Part shown: positions 26,524-37,443 of the stretch, one piece after another
Numbering within the stretch: position 1 is the first letter of the stretch
Layout: the number at the start of each line of letters is the position of its first letter
Source: Kangiella sediminilitoris
GTDB taxonomy: Bacteria; Pseudomonadota; Gammaproteobacteria; Enterobacterales; Kangiellaceae
DNA length: 64,000 nucleotides
Direction: 5' to 3'
NCBI RefSeq assembly: GCF_001708405.1
Contig: NZ_CP012418.1
Span: forward strand, 1,764,501-1,828,500
The notes under the pieces: model-generated
Databases searched by the model: none
What the model was told of the DNA's origin: nothing
What the model saw: only the letters and a program-made list of their open reading frames with translations
Program-made: the position numbers and the translations under genes

Positions 26524-26557
26524 AAGGTTTACAGCACATGGACGTGCTGTAAACCTT
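26524..26557. repeat. Perfect 14-bp inverted repeat
   Basis: AAGGTTTACAGCAC (26524-26537) and GTGCTGTAAACCTT (26544-26557) pair perfectly around ATGGAC. Lies downstream of dnaE. A strong hairpin on either strand, not followed by a T-tract. Confidence 0.8.
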
Positions 26558-26590
26558 GGTGCGTTAAGTATTTTGGGAATATCGAAGGAA

Positions 26591-26664
26591 GTCATGCTTG
26601 CATGACCTCAATATCGGGGTGTCTTTTCTTTTCGCCCTTTTCTTTGGACAAGCAAAGAAAAGGG
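26591..26664. repeat. Palindromic repeat cluster (GTCATGC palindrome and 12-bp inverted repeat)
   Basis: GTCATGCTTGCATGAC at 26591-26606 is a 7-bp palindrome. CCCTTTTCTTTG (26635-26646) and CAAAGAAAAGGG (26653-26664) pair perfectly around GACAAG. The TTTCTTTGGACAAGCAAAGAAA core is a sequence I recall from intergenic repeats of several marine gammaproteobacteria; I see no other copy here by eye. Confidence 0.75.
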
Positions 26665-26757
26665 TATAAATAAGCTCAATTAAGGTTTGAAAATAATCTC
26701 CTGCAAGGTTCCTCCTAGTCTCGCAGTATGACGATTTAACGGTATGACAAGTAAAGC

Positions 26758-29700
26758 TCAATACTCCACTCTTGCCTCAACACACCCTGGAAGATGTTTT
26801 AAGGCAAAAACCAGCGAGTCCGTTGGTTGAACCGCCCATTCCGGAGCGAGATTATAATCAGCCGATAGTTTAGCCTGCTGGTATTGTAGATTCACCACAA
26901 CCGGGCAGCTGCCATCTTTATGCTGATTGAGCTTTTCATGCAGTTCAGTCATGGTGTCAGGGCCGATAATGGTATCCGATACAGTTATCACTATTTTCTT
27001 GCAATACTGCTCACGAGCCTGTTCGAATGAGACGATACTGTTTGCGCTGACACTGGTTCCACCCGAGTAGTCATCATGACGGGCTTCACCGTCAATCACC
27101 ACAACGGTATCTTTAACCAGGGTTTCACGATACGCTTCAAAGGTATCCGCATAGACGGTGACATCACAGCGTCCAGATTTATCGTCAATGGTTAAAATGC
27201 CCATCTTATCGCCACGCTTAGTGGTCATAACACGCATGGCGATAATAAGCCCAGCTACGCGGGTAGTACGACCACGTCCTGTTGGTTGTAAGTCACGCAG
27301 TCGAGTAATGCTCATCTGCTGAATTTCAGGTACATAGCGATCGATCGGGTGCCCCGTCAGGTATAGCCCTAAGGTTTCTTTCTCGCCCTGTAGTACCTGT
27401 TCGTCGGTCCAAGGCTTAACTCGTACGTACTGATGCTGCTCTGAGGCTGTAGTTGCTACTACACTACCGAAAAGATCGTCCTGCCCTACTTCCTGACTCT
27501 TATTAAACTGCTCAGCAGCTTTAATAGCCTCATCCAGCGATGCCATCAGGGTTGCACGGTTTGGCCCTAAGTTATCCAGCGCCCCGGCACGAATCAGGGA
27601 CTCAAGCACTCGGCGATTGGCTTTTCTTAAATCGACTCGGCTACAGAAATCGAATAAATCCTCATAGTCACCATTGGCTTCACGTTCAGTAACGATGCTT
27701 TCAATCGCACCTTCACCAACACCTTTAATGGCACCAATACCATAAACAATACGACCTTCATCATCGACTGAGAATCGGTATTGGCCTTTATTAACGTCAG
27801 GAGGCGTAATGGTAATGCCCTGCATTTCAGCGTCTTCGACGTAGGTCACTACCTTGTCGGTATTATCCATATCTGACGACATCACCGCGGCCATGAACGA
27901 GGCTGGGTGATGCGTTTTCAGCCATGCTGTCTGGTAAGCAACTAATGCATAAGCCGCCGAGTGTGATTTGTTAAAACCATAACCCGCGAATTTTTCTACC
28001 AGATCGAAAATCTTCATGGCGAGCTCGCCATCTACGCCATTTTTCTCTGCACCTTCTTTAAAGATGTTTCGTTGGCGTTCCATCTCTTCGACTTTTTTCT
28101 TACCCATCGCACGGCGAAGTAAGTCCGCGCCACCAAGTGAGTACCCCGCCAGCACCTGAGCAATCTGCATCACCTGCTCCTGATACAGGATAATGCCGTA
28201 GGTCGGGTCGAGAATCTCTTTCAGCCATTCGTGCTGATAATCAGGGTGCGGATAAGAAACCTTATCCAGGCCGTGCTTACGGCGAATGAAGTCATCAACC
28301 ATGCCCGACTGAAGCGGCCCCGGTCGGAACAACGCCACCAGTGCGATAATGTCTTCGAAGCGGTTGGGTTTAAGTCGCTTAATCAAATCTTTCATACCAC
28401 GAGATTCCAGCTGGAATACAGCCGTGGTATTGGCTTCCTGCAGGAGCTTGAATACCTTTGGATCTTCGGTATCAATCTTTGCAATATCGACCGCTTCTTC
28501 ACCCCGCTTTTCTAAAATGCGGTTGGTCGTTTCTAATGCCCAGTCGATGATAGTTAGCGTTCGCAAACCCAAGAAGTCAAACTTCACCAGTCCGGCGCTT
28601 TCCACATCATCTTTATCAAATTGGGTAACAACGTTGCTACCTGTCTCATCGCAATATAGAGGCGCGAATTCTTCCAGATCGCCAGGTGCGATAACCACAC
28701 CACCAGCGTGCTTACCCGCATTACGGGTCACGCCTTCCAGCTTGCGAGCTAGGTCCCAAACTTCACGGAAATCCTCATCCTCTTCGTACAGGCGCGGAAG
28801 CTCAGGCTCTTCTTCATAAGCCTTCTCCAGCGTCATGCCCACTTCGAAAGGAATGAGTTTTGCAATTTTATCGACAAATCCATAGGGGTGGCTCAACACA
28901 CGGCCAACATCACGGATTACCGCTTTGGCCGCCATGGTACCGAAGGTAATAATCTGCGATACACTGTTTCGCCCATATCGATCCGCTACATAATCAATTA
29001 CCCGATCACGCCCTTCCATACAGAAGTCTACGTCAAAGTCAGGCATCGATACCCGCTCTGGATTTAGGAATCGCTCGAATAGCAGATCAAATTCCAGAGG
29101 ATCCAGGTCGGTAATTTTCATGGCGTAAGCAACCAATGAACCCGCACCAGAACCACGACCCGGACCAACGGGTACGCCATTATCTTTAGACCATTGAATG
29201 AAGTCACCAACGATAAGGAAGTAACCCGGGAATCCCATCGAGTTAATCACGTCTAACTCAATTTGTAGACGCTCGTCATATGGTTTCCGAATTTCAGCAA
29301 AGTTATCTGCTTCTCGGTCGTATAGGTGATCCAGTCGTTCTTCTAACCCTTCTTTCGACACATGCTCAAAGTATTCTTCAATGGTCATGCCATCAGGGAT
29401 TGGGAACTCAGGTAGGAAGTATTCACCCAGACGCAGGTCCAAGTTACAGCGTTTAGCAATTTCGACGGTGTTCTCTAAAGCTTCTGGAATATCATCAAAC
29501 AGCTCCACCATTTCTTCTTCAGAGCGAAGATACTGTTGTTCAGAATAATCCCTTGGTCTTCTGGGATCGGCCAGCACTCGCCCTTGGTTAATACAAACTC
29601 GAGCTTCATGTGCGTCAAAATCATCTTTGGTTAGGAAGCGGACATCATTGGTCGCAACAACAGGTGTACTGGAGCCTTGGGCTAAACCAATAACCTGATG

Positions 29701-30243
29701 AATATATTCATTCTCATACGGACGTCCCGTACGCTGTAACTCAAGATAGAAACGATTAGAGAAGTGGTGATTCCAGAAGCCCAGGAACTCAGCGGCTTGA
29801 TCCATTTTACCGGCAAGTACCGCTTTACCGATATCACCGGCTTTACCGCCAGATAAAATAATCAGGCCTTCATTAAGCTCTGCTAACCACTCTTTCTTAA
29901 CTAAGGGTAGGCCACGGTGCTGGTTTTTTAAGTAAGCGCGAGAAATTAAATACTTTAAATTGAGGTAACCCTGCTTATCCATACACAGAGCGGTGACCCT
30001 GAAATAGTTTTCTTCTTCTTCCGGGTCCTGCACCAGTAAATCTGCACCTGCTATTGGTTTAACTCCAGATTTAACGGCATTAGAATAAAACTTAACCAGA
30101 CCACACATATTCATCTGGTCGGTCATTGCCACGGCAGGAATATTTCGCTCGGCACACTCCCCCAATAGCGACTTAACCCGGATCAGGCTGTCCACCATTG
30201 AGTATTCAGTATGAACTTTTAAATGAATAAAGCGAGGTGCCAT
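26758..30243 (-). CDS. dnaE: DNA polymerase III alpha subunit
   Basis: The replicative polymerase. The 1161-residue protein has the DnaE1 order: PHP domain ([15 protein letters not shown] at the N-terminus), polymerase core with the catalytic aspartates in MPDFDVDF (~400) and the other palm segment, fingers ([20 protein letters not shown] ~745), tandem HhH, a beta-clamp binding site QDDLFG (~920), an OB domain ([20 protein letters not shown] ~995) and the tau-binding C-terminus. It is placed after rnhB as in E. coli, but accA does not follow. 95 bases separate it from rnhB. Confidence 0.99.
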   Translation of the reverse strand: MAPRFIHLKVHTEYSMVDSLIRVKSLLGECAERNIPAVAMTDQMNMCGLVKFYSNAVKSGVKPIAGADLLVQDPEEEENYFRVTALCMDKQGYLNLKYLISRAYLKNQHRGLPLVKKEWLAELNEGLIILSGGKAGDIGKAVLAGKMDQAAEFLGFWNHHFSNRFYLELQRTGRPYENEYIHQVIGLAQGSSTPVVATNDVRFLTKDDFDAHEARVCINQGRVLADPRRPRDYSEQQYLRSEEEMVELFDDIPEALENTVEIAKRCNLDLRLGEYFLPEFPIPDGMTIEEYFEHVSKEGLEERLDHLYDREADNFAEIRKPYDERLQIELDVINSMGFPGYFLIVGDFIQWSKDNGVPVGPGRGSGAGSLVAYAMKITDLDPLEFDLLFERFLNPERVSMPDFDVDFCMEGRDRVIDYVADRYGRNSVSQIITFGTMAAKAVIRDVGRVLSHPYGFVDKIAKLIPFEVGMTLEKAYEEEPELPRLYEEDEDFREVWDLARKLEGVTRNAGKHAGGVVIAPGDLEEFAPLYCDETGSNVVTQFDKDDVESAGLVKFDFLGLRTLTIIDWALETTNRILEKRGEEAVDIAKIDTEDPKVFKLLQEANTTAVFQLESRGMKDLIKRLKPNRFEDIIALVALFRPGPLQSGMVDDFIRRKHGLDKVSYPHPDYQHEWLKEILDPTYGIILYQEQVMQIAQVLAGYSLGGADLLRRAMGKKKVEEMERQRNIFKEGAEKNGVDGELAMKIFDLVEKFAGYGFNKSHSAAYALVAYQTAWLKTHHPASFMAAVMSSDMDNTDKVVTYVEDAEMQGITITPPDVNKGQYRFSVDDEGRIVYGIGAIKGVGEGAIESIVTEREANGDYEDLFDFCSRVDLRKANRRVLESLIRAGALDNLGPNRATLMASLDEAIKAAEQFNKSQEVGQDDLFGSVVATTASEQHQYVRVKPWTDEQVLQGEKETLGLYLTGHPIDRYVPEIQQMSITRLRDLQPTGRGRTTRVAGLIIAMRVMTTKRGDKMGILTIDDKSGRCDVTVYADTFEAYRETLVKDTVVVIDGEARHDDYSGGTSVSANSIVSFEQAREQYCKKIVITVSDTIIGPDTMTELHEKLNQHKDGSCPVVVNLQYQQAKLSADYNLAPEWAVQPTDSLVFALKHLPGCVEARVEY

Positions 30244-30338
30244 AATTACTCTATTTTGTTCGTTTGAGTTATTGTTAATATCAACCCATTATAAATAGGT
30301 CCAGAATGCATTGCAGTAAGATTCTTTCGAATCAGGTC

Positions 30339-30929
30339 TCAAAGCTCTAACTGCTGTTGCACCGGGGCGTAAGACTTTCTATGAATGTCAGTAATTCCTA
30401 ACTTGATGATGGCTTCTCGGTGCTGCTTGGTTGGATAGCCTTTGTGCTTGGCAAATCCATATCCCGGGTATTTATCTTCCATCGCTTTCATCTCATTATC
30501 CCTTGCCACTTTGGCCAGTATAGACGCCGCGCTTATAGCTGGCTCCTTACTATCCCCTTTAATAATTGCTTCCATGGCACAGTCCAGTTCCGGGCAATGA
30601 TTACCATCTATTAAAGCCAGTTGAGGCGGATGGGACAAGGTTTCTACACTTCTCTTCATTGCTAACAGGCTGGCCTGAAGAATGTTAATCTGGTCAATTT
30701 CCTCAACATCTGCCCTCGATATGGACCATGATAAAGCTTTCACTTTAATTTCTTCAGCAAGCTCCTCACGACGCTTCTCAGAGAGCTTTTTGGAATCAGC
30801 TAATCCATCTATAGGATTTTCTGGGTCGAGAATAACCGCGGCAGCGACGACTGGCCCCGCTAATGGTCCACGACCGACCTCATCTACACCCGCAACAAGC
30901 ACAGGTCGGTTATTCATAGAGTTACTCAT
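30339..30929 (-). CDS. rnhB: Ribonuclease HII
   Basis: RNase HII removes ribonucleotides misinserted in DNA and RNA in hybrids. Key residues: [14 protein letters not shown] with the first Asp and Glu, LIDGNHCPE with the next Asp, and [11 protein letters not shown] with the last. The ATG at 30929 gives a 196-residue protein, the family length, and overlaps lpxB by 8 bases; the longer frame from 31007 would run deep into lpxB and is rejected. An ATG at 30917 is an alternative. Confidence 0.96.
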   Translation of the reverse strand: MSNSMNNRPVLVAGVDEVGRGPLAGPVVAAAVILDPENPIDGLADSKKLSEKRREELAEEIKVKALSWSISRADVEEIDQINILQASLLAMKRSVETLSHPPQLALIDGNHCPELDCAMEAIIKGDSKEPAISAASILAKVARDNEMKAMEDKYPGYGFAKHKGYPTKQHREAIIKLGITDIHRKSYAPVQQQLEL

Positions 30930-32139
30930 TCTCAAGGGCCTTTGTCTGGCGTATACCATTCTCTGACCACCAGTGTTCGATGGAGTCAGCGGCATAAACG
31001 TTGGCATTTTTCTTCAATACCTCATGCCATTTAGTGAACTCAGCTTCTGTTTCCTTCCAGCGCTGGCCATTATTATTATCATGATCACCGATCCAGGCTC
31101 TTACTTCAGCAAATAAGTTATCCGCTGTACACTCGTCCTGTATAAGTTCGGGTAACAATTCTTTCTTTGACAATAAATTCGGAATAGAAAACCTATCAAT
31201 AGTTAGCAGCTGTTTAAATACTCGATAGCTGACATCACCTACCTTGTAAGCAACAACAGTGGGTCGCTTGATCAACATGGCTTCGAGAGTCGCTGTACCC
31301 GACGCCATCACGATATAGTCTGCGGCAGTCATGGCAGTTCGAGACTGACCATCAATTAAGCGTATGTTTGGCAGGTCTGGGTACTTTTCACTGGCTTTCG
31401 CCAATTGCTCCTGGAACTGAAAACGACGCTTCTCATTCGCCATTGGAGCGATAAAGGTTACCTCTGGATAAAACTTTTTTAACAGCACTGCCATTTCAAT
31501 AAAGTCAGGGCCCAATAACTTCAGTTCGGAACCACGACTTCCCGGCATGATACAAATCAGCTGTGCATCCTTATCAAGGTCAAGCTCATCACGAGCCTTT
31601 TGCTTATCAGTGTTAATAGGGATTTCATCAGCCAGTGGGTGTCCAACACAAAAATTGTCAATAGCGTGCCTTTGATATATCTGTTGCTCAAAGGGAAACA
31701 GGCACAGCATTAGATCCACAGACTTTTTGATTTTATGTATGCGTTTAGGTCGCCACGCCCATACTGAGGGGCTAACGTAATGCACGGTCTTTATGCCATG
31801 ACTTTTTAGTTTTTGCTCTAGTCCTATATTGAACTCTGGTGCATCAATACCGATAAATAAATCAGGTTTGGTATCAACCCAGTATCGAGCAAGATTAGCC
31901 CTTAGTTTCAATAGCTCCGGTAGTTTTTTTAGAATCGGAAGTAACCCCATCACCGAGAGGCTTTCCATCGGGTACAGGCTGGCACACCCTTCTTTCTTCA
32001 TCAAAGGCCCTGCAATGCCTTCGAATACAGCGTCAGGATACTTTTTCTTCAGCTCGGAAATTAATCCGGCACCTAAAATATCGCCGGAGGCTTCTCCGGC
32101 GACAATAGCAATTCTTTGAATGGATTTTACTGGCAGCAT
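30922..32139 (-). CDS. lpxB: Lipid-A-disaccharide synthase
   Basis: LpxB joins UDP-diacylglucosamine and lipid X to make the lipid A disaccharide, at the inner membrane. The 405-residue GT-B glycosyltransferase has the N-terminal [17 protein letters not shown], a [13 protein letters not shown] segment (~135) and the nucleotide-binding [12 protein letters not shown] region (~193). A 4-gene lipid A cluster runs lpxD-fabZ-lpxA-lpxB; here lpxA lies 11 bases upstream and rnhB overlaps its end by 8 bases. C-terminus is slightly longer than in E. coli. Confidence 0.98.
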   Translation of the reverse strand: MLPVKSIQRIAIVAGEASGDILGAGLISELKKKYPDAVFEGIAGPLMKKEGCASLYPMESLSVMGLLPILKKLPELLKLRANLARYWVDTKPDLFIGIDAPEFNIGLEQKLKSHGIKTVHYVSPSVWAWRPKRIHKIKKSVDLMLCLFPFEQQIYQRHAIDNFCVGHPLADEIPINTDKQKARDELDLDKDAQLICIMPGSRGSELKLLGPDFIEMAVLLKKFYPEVTFIAPMANEKRRFQFQEQLAKASEKYPDLPNIRLIDGQSRTAMTAADYIVMASGTATLEAMLIKRPTVVAYKVGDVSYRVFKQLLTIDRFSIPNLLSKKELLPELIQDECTADNLFAEVRAWIGDHDNNNGQRWKETEAEFTKWHEVLKKNANVYAADSIEHWWSENGIRQTKALENE

Positions 32140-32150
32140 GGGGCTTATTA

Positions 32151-32909
32151 TTATCTTAAAATACCGCGCTCTACTGATTGAAGAAACTCAACCAAGTAGT
32201 CAACATTCCGGTCCTCTAACTGTGACATTTCCGCAATCGCTTCATCCATTTTTAGGGATTTGCGATATAGGAAACGGTAGGCTTTTTTCAGCGCGCTTAT
32301 TGATTCTGAGTTAAAACCTCTACGTTTTAAACCTTCTGAATTAAGTCCGAAAGGAGCGTTTTCTGCCACTAGTACAAACGGAGGAATGTCTTTGCTTATC
32401 GAACAGTCCATTCCGACGAATGCATGTGAACCTATTTTGCAGAATTGATGTATCTTCGCGAAACCAGACAGGATAACAAAGTCACCCACTTCTACGTGGC
32501 CTGCTAAGGTAGCATTGTTTGACATGATGATGTCATTGCCCAACCTACAGTCATGGGCAATGTGTGTGTAAGCCATAAACCAGCCATCGTCTCCAATGCG
32601 AGTTTCACCGCGGTCCTGAACCGTGCCGCGATGTACAGTACAGCACTCGCGGAATACATTACCATTACCAATAATGGTTTTGGTAGGCTCTCCAGCATAT
32701 TTCTTATCTTGGTTTTCGACGCCTATCGAAGAAAACTGGAAAAAACGGTTATTTTTCCCAATTTCAGTATGGTCTCCAATGACAACATGAGGACCAACGA
32801 CAGTCCCTTCCCCAAGACTCGAGTGAGCACCGACAATTGAGTATGGACCTATTTCTACGTTTTCCGCAATTTCTGCGGTTGGATCAATAATGGCAGTTTG
32901 ATGTATCAC
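32151..32909 (-). CDS. lpxA: UDP-N-acetylglucosamine O-acyltransferase
   Basis: LpxA adds the first 3-hydroxyacyl chain in lipid A synthesis. The 252-residue left-handed beta-helix shows the hexapeptide rhythm (e.g. [24 protein letters not shown]) and the catalytic His region [12 protein letters not shown] at 32909 is chosen: AAAGGA precedes it by about 7 bases, the protein then begins VIHQTAI as in the family (start Met), and the GTG overlaps the fabZ TGA as GTGA. The longer ATG frame (32930) lies inside fabZ and is rejected. Confidence 0.97.
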   Translation of the reverse strand: MIHQTAIIDPTAEIAENVEIGPYSIVGAHSSLGEGTVVGPHVVIGDHTEIGKNNRFFQFSSIGVENQDKKYAGEPTKTIIGNGNVFRECCTVHRGTVQDRGETRIGDDGWFMAYTHIAHDCRLGNDIIMSNNATLAGHVEVGDFVILSGFAKIHQFCKIGSHAFVGMDCSISKDIPPFVLVAENAPFGLNSEGLKRRGFNSESISALKKAYRFLYRKSLKMDEAIAEMSQLEDRNVDYLVEFLQSVERGILR

Positions 32910-33379
32910 ACTATGTCCTTTCGAGCACACATTAAATCAGCTGAGCAAACGACTTTGCCATCCACGCTAGCTTTTGCACTGAACTTCCACATGTCACGTT
33001 TACGTTTAATTACTTCAACTTCCATCAGAAGTTGGTCACCCGGCTCAACAGGTTTTTTGAAACGGGCGTTATCAATACCTACAAAGTAATACAAAGAATC
33101 ATCGCTTGGCAAATCCTCTGTCGTTTTGAATGCCAGAATACCCGTTGCCTGAGCCAGAGCTTCCAGCATCAAAACACCCGGGAATACTGGGCGGTGCGGG
33201 AAATGTCCCGGGAAGAAGGGTTCGTTTACTGTAACATTTTTAATCGCAGTCAAACTTTCCCCAGGCGTATAATCCAATACGCGGTCAATCAATAAAAACG
33301 GATAGCGATGAGGTAAATGTTTCATTACCTCGTAGATATCCATACTGTTCATTTCATTTGAGTTGTTATCGTTACTCAT
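32906..33379 (-). CDS. fabZ: 3-hydroxyacyl-ACP dehydratase FabZ
   Basis: FabZ dehydrates short and long 3-hydroxyacyl-ACPs in fatty-acid elongation, drawing on the same pool as LpxA/LpxD. The 157-residue hot-dog fold protein has [16 protein letters not shown] and [21 protein letters not shown], with the catalytic His (PGHFP) and Glu. Several start ATGs are possible (33385, 33379, then two further in); 33379 gives about the family length. Its start overlaps the lpxD stop and its stop overlaps the lpxA GTG. Confidence 0.97.
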   Translation of the reverse strand: MSNDNNSNEMNSMDIYEVMKHLPHRYPFLLIDRVLDYTPGESLTAIKNVTVNEPFFPGHFPHRPVFPGVLMLEALAQATGILAFKTTEDLPSDDSLYYFVGIDNARFKKPVEPGDQLLMEVEVIKRKRDMWKFSAKASVDGKVVCSADLMCARKDIV

Positions 33380-34418
33380 TATCATTATCTCTATTTTGTT
33401 TCATTTGAAGCATCTCTTTCTCAATCTGCTTCATTTTACGCCACATATCATCCAACTGGCGGAAGCGAATAGCGCTTTTTTGCCAACTTTTGTTATCTTG
33501 ATACGTTGTTCCTGAAGAGTACGCACCAGGTTTGGTAATCGACTTATTGACGAATGTTGTTGCTGTAATATGAGCATTATCACATATCGACAAGTGACCT
33601 AAAATACTCACTCTACCAGCAATGGTACAGTGTTTCCCAATCACTGCGCTACCTGCAATTGCGGTACACCCCGCAATTGCCGTGTAATCTCCGATCTTCA
33701 CATTATGAGCTACATGGATATGATTATCCAGCTTTACGCCCCTGCCAATTTCAGTGTCTGCCATGGCTCCGCGGTCAATAGCAGTATGAGCGCCAATTTC
33801 GACCTCATCTCCAATATTAACCCCTCCAACCTGCGGAATTTTTACCCATTGTCCTTTTTCATTGGCATAACCAAAACCATCAGAACCAATTACTACATTG
33901 GCATGAATAATACAGTCACGTCCCAATGTAACGCCATGGTATAAAACTGTGTTCGGATAGACTCTTGTGTTCTCACCAATCAGGCAGTTCTCACCGATGT
34001 AAACACCCGCCTCCAGCATTGAACCAGACTTAATAACAACACCCTCAGCGATTACTACATTCGCCCCAATGGAGACGTTATCACCAAGTTTTACCCCTTC
34101 CGCAACTACTGCAGAGGGATGAATACCGGGTTGTGGCCTTGGGGTAGAGTCAAACAGCTGGGATACTTTAGCAAAGCCAAGGTACGGATCTTTCATCACC
34201 AGCAAATTCCCCTCCAACCCCTCTGCTATTTCAGGAGTTACTATCAGAGCGGAAGCCTGTGAAGAATGAGCATGTGATGCGTATTTAGCCTGATTAATAA
34301 AGCTAATATGATTTTTTTCAGCCTTATCTAACGGCGAAACCGCAGTAATAATTAACTGCGGTTCTCCTTTGAGCTCAGCACCGATGGCTGAAGCTATTTC
34401 TTGAAGTGTTTTTTGCAA
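33372..34418 (-). CDS. lpxD: UDP-3-O-(3-hydroxyacyl)glucosamine N-acyltransferase
   Basis: LpxD adds the amide-linked 3-hydroxyacyl chain, third step of lipid A synthesis. The 348-residue protein has the N-terminal uridine-binding domain, a left-handed beta-helix (repeated hexapeptides such as [13 protein letters not shown]), the catalytic His in [11 protein letters not shown] (~240) and a C-terminal helix rich in Lys/Met ([15 protein letters not shown]). Lies 21 bases after skp and overlaps fabZ by 8 bases. Confidence 0.98.
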   Translation of the reverse strand: MQKTLQEIASAIGAELKGEPQLIITAVSPLDKAEKNHISFINQAKYASHAHSSQASALIVTPEIAEGLEGNLLVMKDPYLGFAKVSQLFDSTPRPQPGIHPSAVVAEGVKLGDNVSIGANVVIAEGVVIKSGSMLEAGVYIGENCLIGENTRVYPNTVLYHGVTLGRDCIIHANVVIGSDGFGYANEKGQWVKIPQVGGVNIGDEVEIGAHTAIDRGAMADTEIGRGVKLDNHIHVAHNVKIGDYTAIAGCTAIAGSAVIGKHCTIAGRVSILGHLSICDNAHITATTFVNKSITKPGAYSSGTTYQDNKSWQKSAIRFRQLDDMWRKMKQIEKEMLQMKQNRDNDNE

Positions 34419-34439
34419 AACTACTCCTTAGCGAAATAA

Positions 34440-34940
34440 TTATTTCGATAGTTCTTGTAACACCTGGTCTGATACGTCTTGAACCCCAGGACCGATATAA
34501 GGCACAGCTCTACGATCTACCAGCATGTCAAAACCGCCATTTTTAGCTACTGTTGTAACAGCTTCTTGTAGCTTTTGACCCAGCTTTTTCATTTCTTCCT
34601 GGCTACGACGTTTAAAGTCTTCCTGGTACGCTTCTTCTTTAAGCTTAAAGTCAGAAGAACGTTTCTTCAGGTCACGCTCAGTCGTTGTACGCTGGCTATC
34701 AGACATTGTTTTAGCGTTGTTTACGTATTTAGTTCTGTCATCTTCAAGCTTTTTCAGCTCTCTTTCAAGCTGATTTTTACGACCATCAAACTCTTTGGTC
34801 AAAGTTTCTTGAATCGCTTCACGCTCTGGAGTTTTAGCCATAATGTAATTGGTATCAATAACTCCTACTTTTGTTTCTGCGCTTGCCATTGCAGGAAGCA
34901 TCATAAGGCTCACAAAAAATGCAAATACTATCTTTTTCAA
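34440..34940 (-). CDS. skp: Periplasmic chaperone Skp (OmpH)
   Basis: Skp holds unfolded outer-membrane proteins on their way to BamA. The 166-residue protein has a signal peptide (MKKIVFAFFVSLMMLPAMASA), a short beta segment (KVGVIDTNYIMAKTPE) and long charged coiled-coil arms (~45-130) that form the trimer's tentacles. It follows bamA by 18 bases and precedes lpxD by 21, as in E. coli. Confidence 0.96.
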   Translation of the reverse strand: MKKIVFAFFVSLMMLPAMASAETKVGVIDTNYIMAKTPEREAIQETLTKEFDGRKNQLERELKKLEDDRTKYVNNAKTMSDSQRTTTERDLKKRSSDFKLKEEAYQEDFKRRSQEEMKKLGQKLQEAVTTVAKNGGFDMLVDRRAVPYIGPGVQDVSDQVLQELSK

Positions 34941-34958
34941 AATCTTTCTCCAGTTTAA

Positions 34959-37433
34959 TTAAAATGTTTTACCAATATTGAATGTAAAGGTTTCTGTATC
35001 GTCATATGGTTGATTTTTTAACGGACGAGACAGACTAAATTGTAGCGGCGCCATCGGCGAGTACCACTGTAACGAGATACCGTAGGATGCTCTGTAATCG
35101 TTATACTCCGCAAAATCTGGAACATAACCTAATTGACTGTTTGGGCTAACGCGAAGACTTTCAAACTCTGATACGTCAAACGCAGTATCCCATACATTCC
35201 CCACATCCACAAAGAGGCTCGTTCTCACACTTGAGCTATCGTCTATAAATGGTGTTGGGAATATTAACTCGAAAGAGTTCAGGAACTTTGCATTACCACC
35301 AATGGAATAGCGGCTTATTGCAATCTGATCATACTCTTCCGGCAAGTATACAGTCGTATTACCTGAACCGGGCGTTGAACCTGGAACTGATACAGAGCTC
35401 CTGAAGCGTTGAATATCTCTTGGGCCGACCGTATTTGGCTCAAAACCACGCAGAGAGCCACTACCACCAGCATAAAAGTTCGTAAAATATGGAAGAGCGT
35501 CTGTATCGCCTAATCCATCACCATATGCCATTCCTCCTCGTACCGAGAAGATCCAGTCATTATCTTCACTAATTGGGAAGTAATAACTGTAGTCATACGT
35601 AGCTTTATAATACTGAAGGTCACCAATTTCTGTTCCCACTTCCAAACGCCAGCTATGATCAACACCCTTGGAAGGGAATATGGCTCGATTCAGACTATTG
35701 TAACGGAAACCAACATTTGCTGAGACAATATCAAAATCGACCTTGGAATCAGCTCTTGCATCAGCCCCTAGAAGCTCAAAGAAATCAATCACACGCTGTG
35801 AGCTCGTCACAGGTGACGTCAGTGAGTTTTCAGAATACCTGCCACCAATACTAAAGCTGGAGAACTCTCCAGTAGGGAAGTAAAAAGTCGAACCCAAAGC
35901 TGTGGTATCAAGACTCTGAGCAATGAGGTTCAGCTTACTGTAATCCGTTTCACTGTAATTTAATGTTGTATTTAGGCCAATTCCGTCTTGGGTAAAGTAA
36001 TTATCGGTATAACTGATATTGGCACTTTTTACCGCTTTATTGGTATTAACTCCAATGGAAGCTGAGTTACCTGTTCCTAAAAAGTTCTGGTGAGATAATT
36101 CGCCATTAATACTAAAACCGTAGAAATCGTTATAACCAAATCCGCCGGAGATTTGCGCCGCGTTACGTTCTTTTACGGTGAAGTTAACATCCGCGCGATC
36201 TGTTGTACCCTCTTTCTTAACGGTATCCACTTTCACATCTTCGATGAAAGGAAGTCTCTGAAGTCGTAATTTTGTCCTTTCAACCTGGGCAGATGATAAG
36301 GCCGCACCTTCTGTAACACGAGCCTCTCTACGAAGAACATTTTCATCCGTAGTAAGATTGCCTTTAAAATTGACGTTATCAACATAGTAACGTTCGCCCG
36401 GGTCAACAATCACCGTTAATTTGGCTTCAGCAGTGTCTTCCTGAACTTCAGGCATTGTCCTAACCTCAGCGTAGGCATAGCCATATAATCCCAGTAACTG
36501 CTTAATTTGTTCTTCAGCAAAAGTCATTGCAGCTGCTGAGTATACATCACCACTCTTTAAAGGAATGAGACGGCGAATAGCTTCTTCTTTTACCGTGAAG
36601 TCTCCAATAATATCAATGTCAGATACTTTATAAATCTCACCCTCACTCATGCCAATGGTGATATAAATATCTTCAGCATTTTCAGAAAGCGAAATTTCGG
36701 TAGAGTCCACTGAAAACTTTAGGTAACCTCTATCTTTATAATAAGACGTTAACGTTTCCAGGTCTTTTTCCAGGGTATTACTCGAGTACTTATTATCATC
36801 AGTAATAAAGGTGAATAAACCGCCTGTGCTTAGTTCAAACTGGGAGATTAACTCTTCATCTGGAAATATATTATTACCGATTAAATTAAACTCTTTTATT
36901 CTTGCAGAACCGCCTTCCTTAATATTAATTCTCAACTGTACACGGTTACGGGATAATTCAACGACCTTCTTTTCCACATCCAAGTGGTAGTGGCCGTTTG
37001 AGAAATACTGGTCTGCTATACCCTGCTCAATTTTATCTAAAACAAAGTTGTCCAGAACCTCGCCCTTAGCAATACCGGCATTTTTCATACCATCTTCTAG
37101 CTGTTCTGTCTTTAAGACTTTGTTACCTTCAATGATAATGCTTGAGATAATTGGCCGCTCAACAACGATAACTTTTAGTGTATCACCCTCTTTTTCGAGT
37201 TTAACAAAGTCGAAGTTACCTGTACGGTAGACCGCACGAATAATCGATGGTGCCCGAGCGTCATCGATTGTTTCGCCCACTCGAATGGGTAAATCAGTAA
37301 AAAAACTACCCAGGGAAACACGCTGCAAACCTTCTACTTGTATGTCCTTAACTTCAAAAGGCTCTATGGCCTGAGCCTTACTAAATAATCCCGCTAAAAC
37401 TAATGCAGTTACCGTTTTTCTTATCAAATGCAT
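34959..37433 (-). CDS. bamA: Outer membrane protein assembly factor BamA
   Basis: The central beta-barrel of the BAM complex that folds proteins into the outer membrane. The 824-residue protein has a signal peptide (cleavage near AQA at ~22), five POTRA repeats (~24-425) and a 16-strand barrel. The conserved loop 6 motif appears in GSLRGFEPNTVGPRD (~650-664), and it ends in the aromatic terminal residue Phe (FNIGKTF). It sits 10 bases after rseP and before skp, the standard order. Confidence 0.99.
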   Translation of the reverse strand: MHLIRKTVTALVLAGLFSKAQAIEPFEVKDIQVEGLQRVSLGSFFTDLPIRVGETIDDARAPSIIRAVYRTGNFDFVKLEKEGDTLKVIVVERPIISSIIIEGNKVLKTEQLEDGMKNAGIAKGEVLDNFVLDKIEQGIADQYFSNGHYHLDVEKKVVELSRNRVQLRINIKEGGSARIKEFNLIGNNIFPDEELISQFELSTGGLFTFITDDNKYSSNTLEKDLETLTSYYKDRGYLKFSVDSTEISLSENAEDIYITIGMSEGEIYKVSDIDIIGDFTVKEEAIRRLIPLKSGDVYSAAAMTFAEEQIKQLLGLYGYAYAEVRTMPEVQEDTAEAKLTVIVDPGERYYVDNVNFKGNLTTDENVLRREARVTEGAALSSAQVERTKLRLQRLPFIEDVKVDTVKKEGTTDRADVNFTVKERNAAQISGGFGYNDFYGFSINGELSHQNFLGTGNSASIGVNTNKAVKSANISYTDNYFTQDGIGLNTTLNYSETDYSKLNLIAQSLDTTALGSTFYFPTGEFSSFSIGGRYSENSLTSPVTSSQRVIDFFELLGADARADSKVDFDIVSANVGFRYNSLNRAIFPSKGVDHSWRLEVGTEIGDLQYYKATYDYSYYFPISEDNDWIFSVRGGMAYGDGLGDTDALPYFTNFYAGGSGSLRGFEPNTVGPRDIQRFRSSVSVPGSTPGSGNTTVYLPEEYDQIAISRYSIGGNAKFLNSFELIFPTPFIDDSSSVRTSLFVDVGNVWDTAFDVSEFESLRVSPNSQLGYVPDFAEYNDYRASYGISLQWYSPMAPLQFSLSRPLKNQPYDDTETFTFNIGKTF

Positions 37434-37443
37434 CTAATTATCT

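Larger units (their letters stand above)
26328..26757. other. Non-coding gap between dnaE and the small membrane genes
   Basis: About 430 bases with no credible gene. The half near 26330-26510 is AT-rich and featureless by eye; the half 26520-26670 holds three palindromes, annotated separately. A 65-codon frame on the minus strand runs through the repeats (26564-26761) but is rejected as a repeat-derived artefact. Confidence 0.7.

Noticed and set aside
26564-26761. 65-codon minus-strand frame directly after dnaE
   Set aside because: Its sequence (FACPKKRAKRKDTP) comes from the palindromic repeats; start is TTG overlapping the dnaE stop; composition is atypical.
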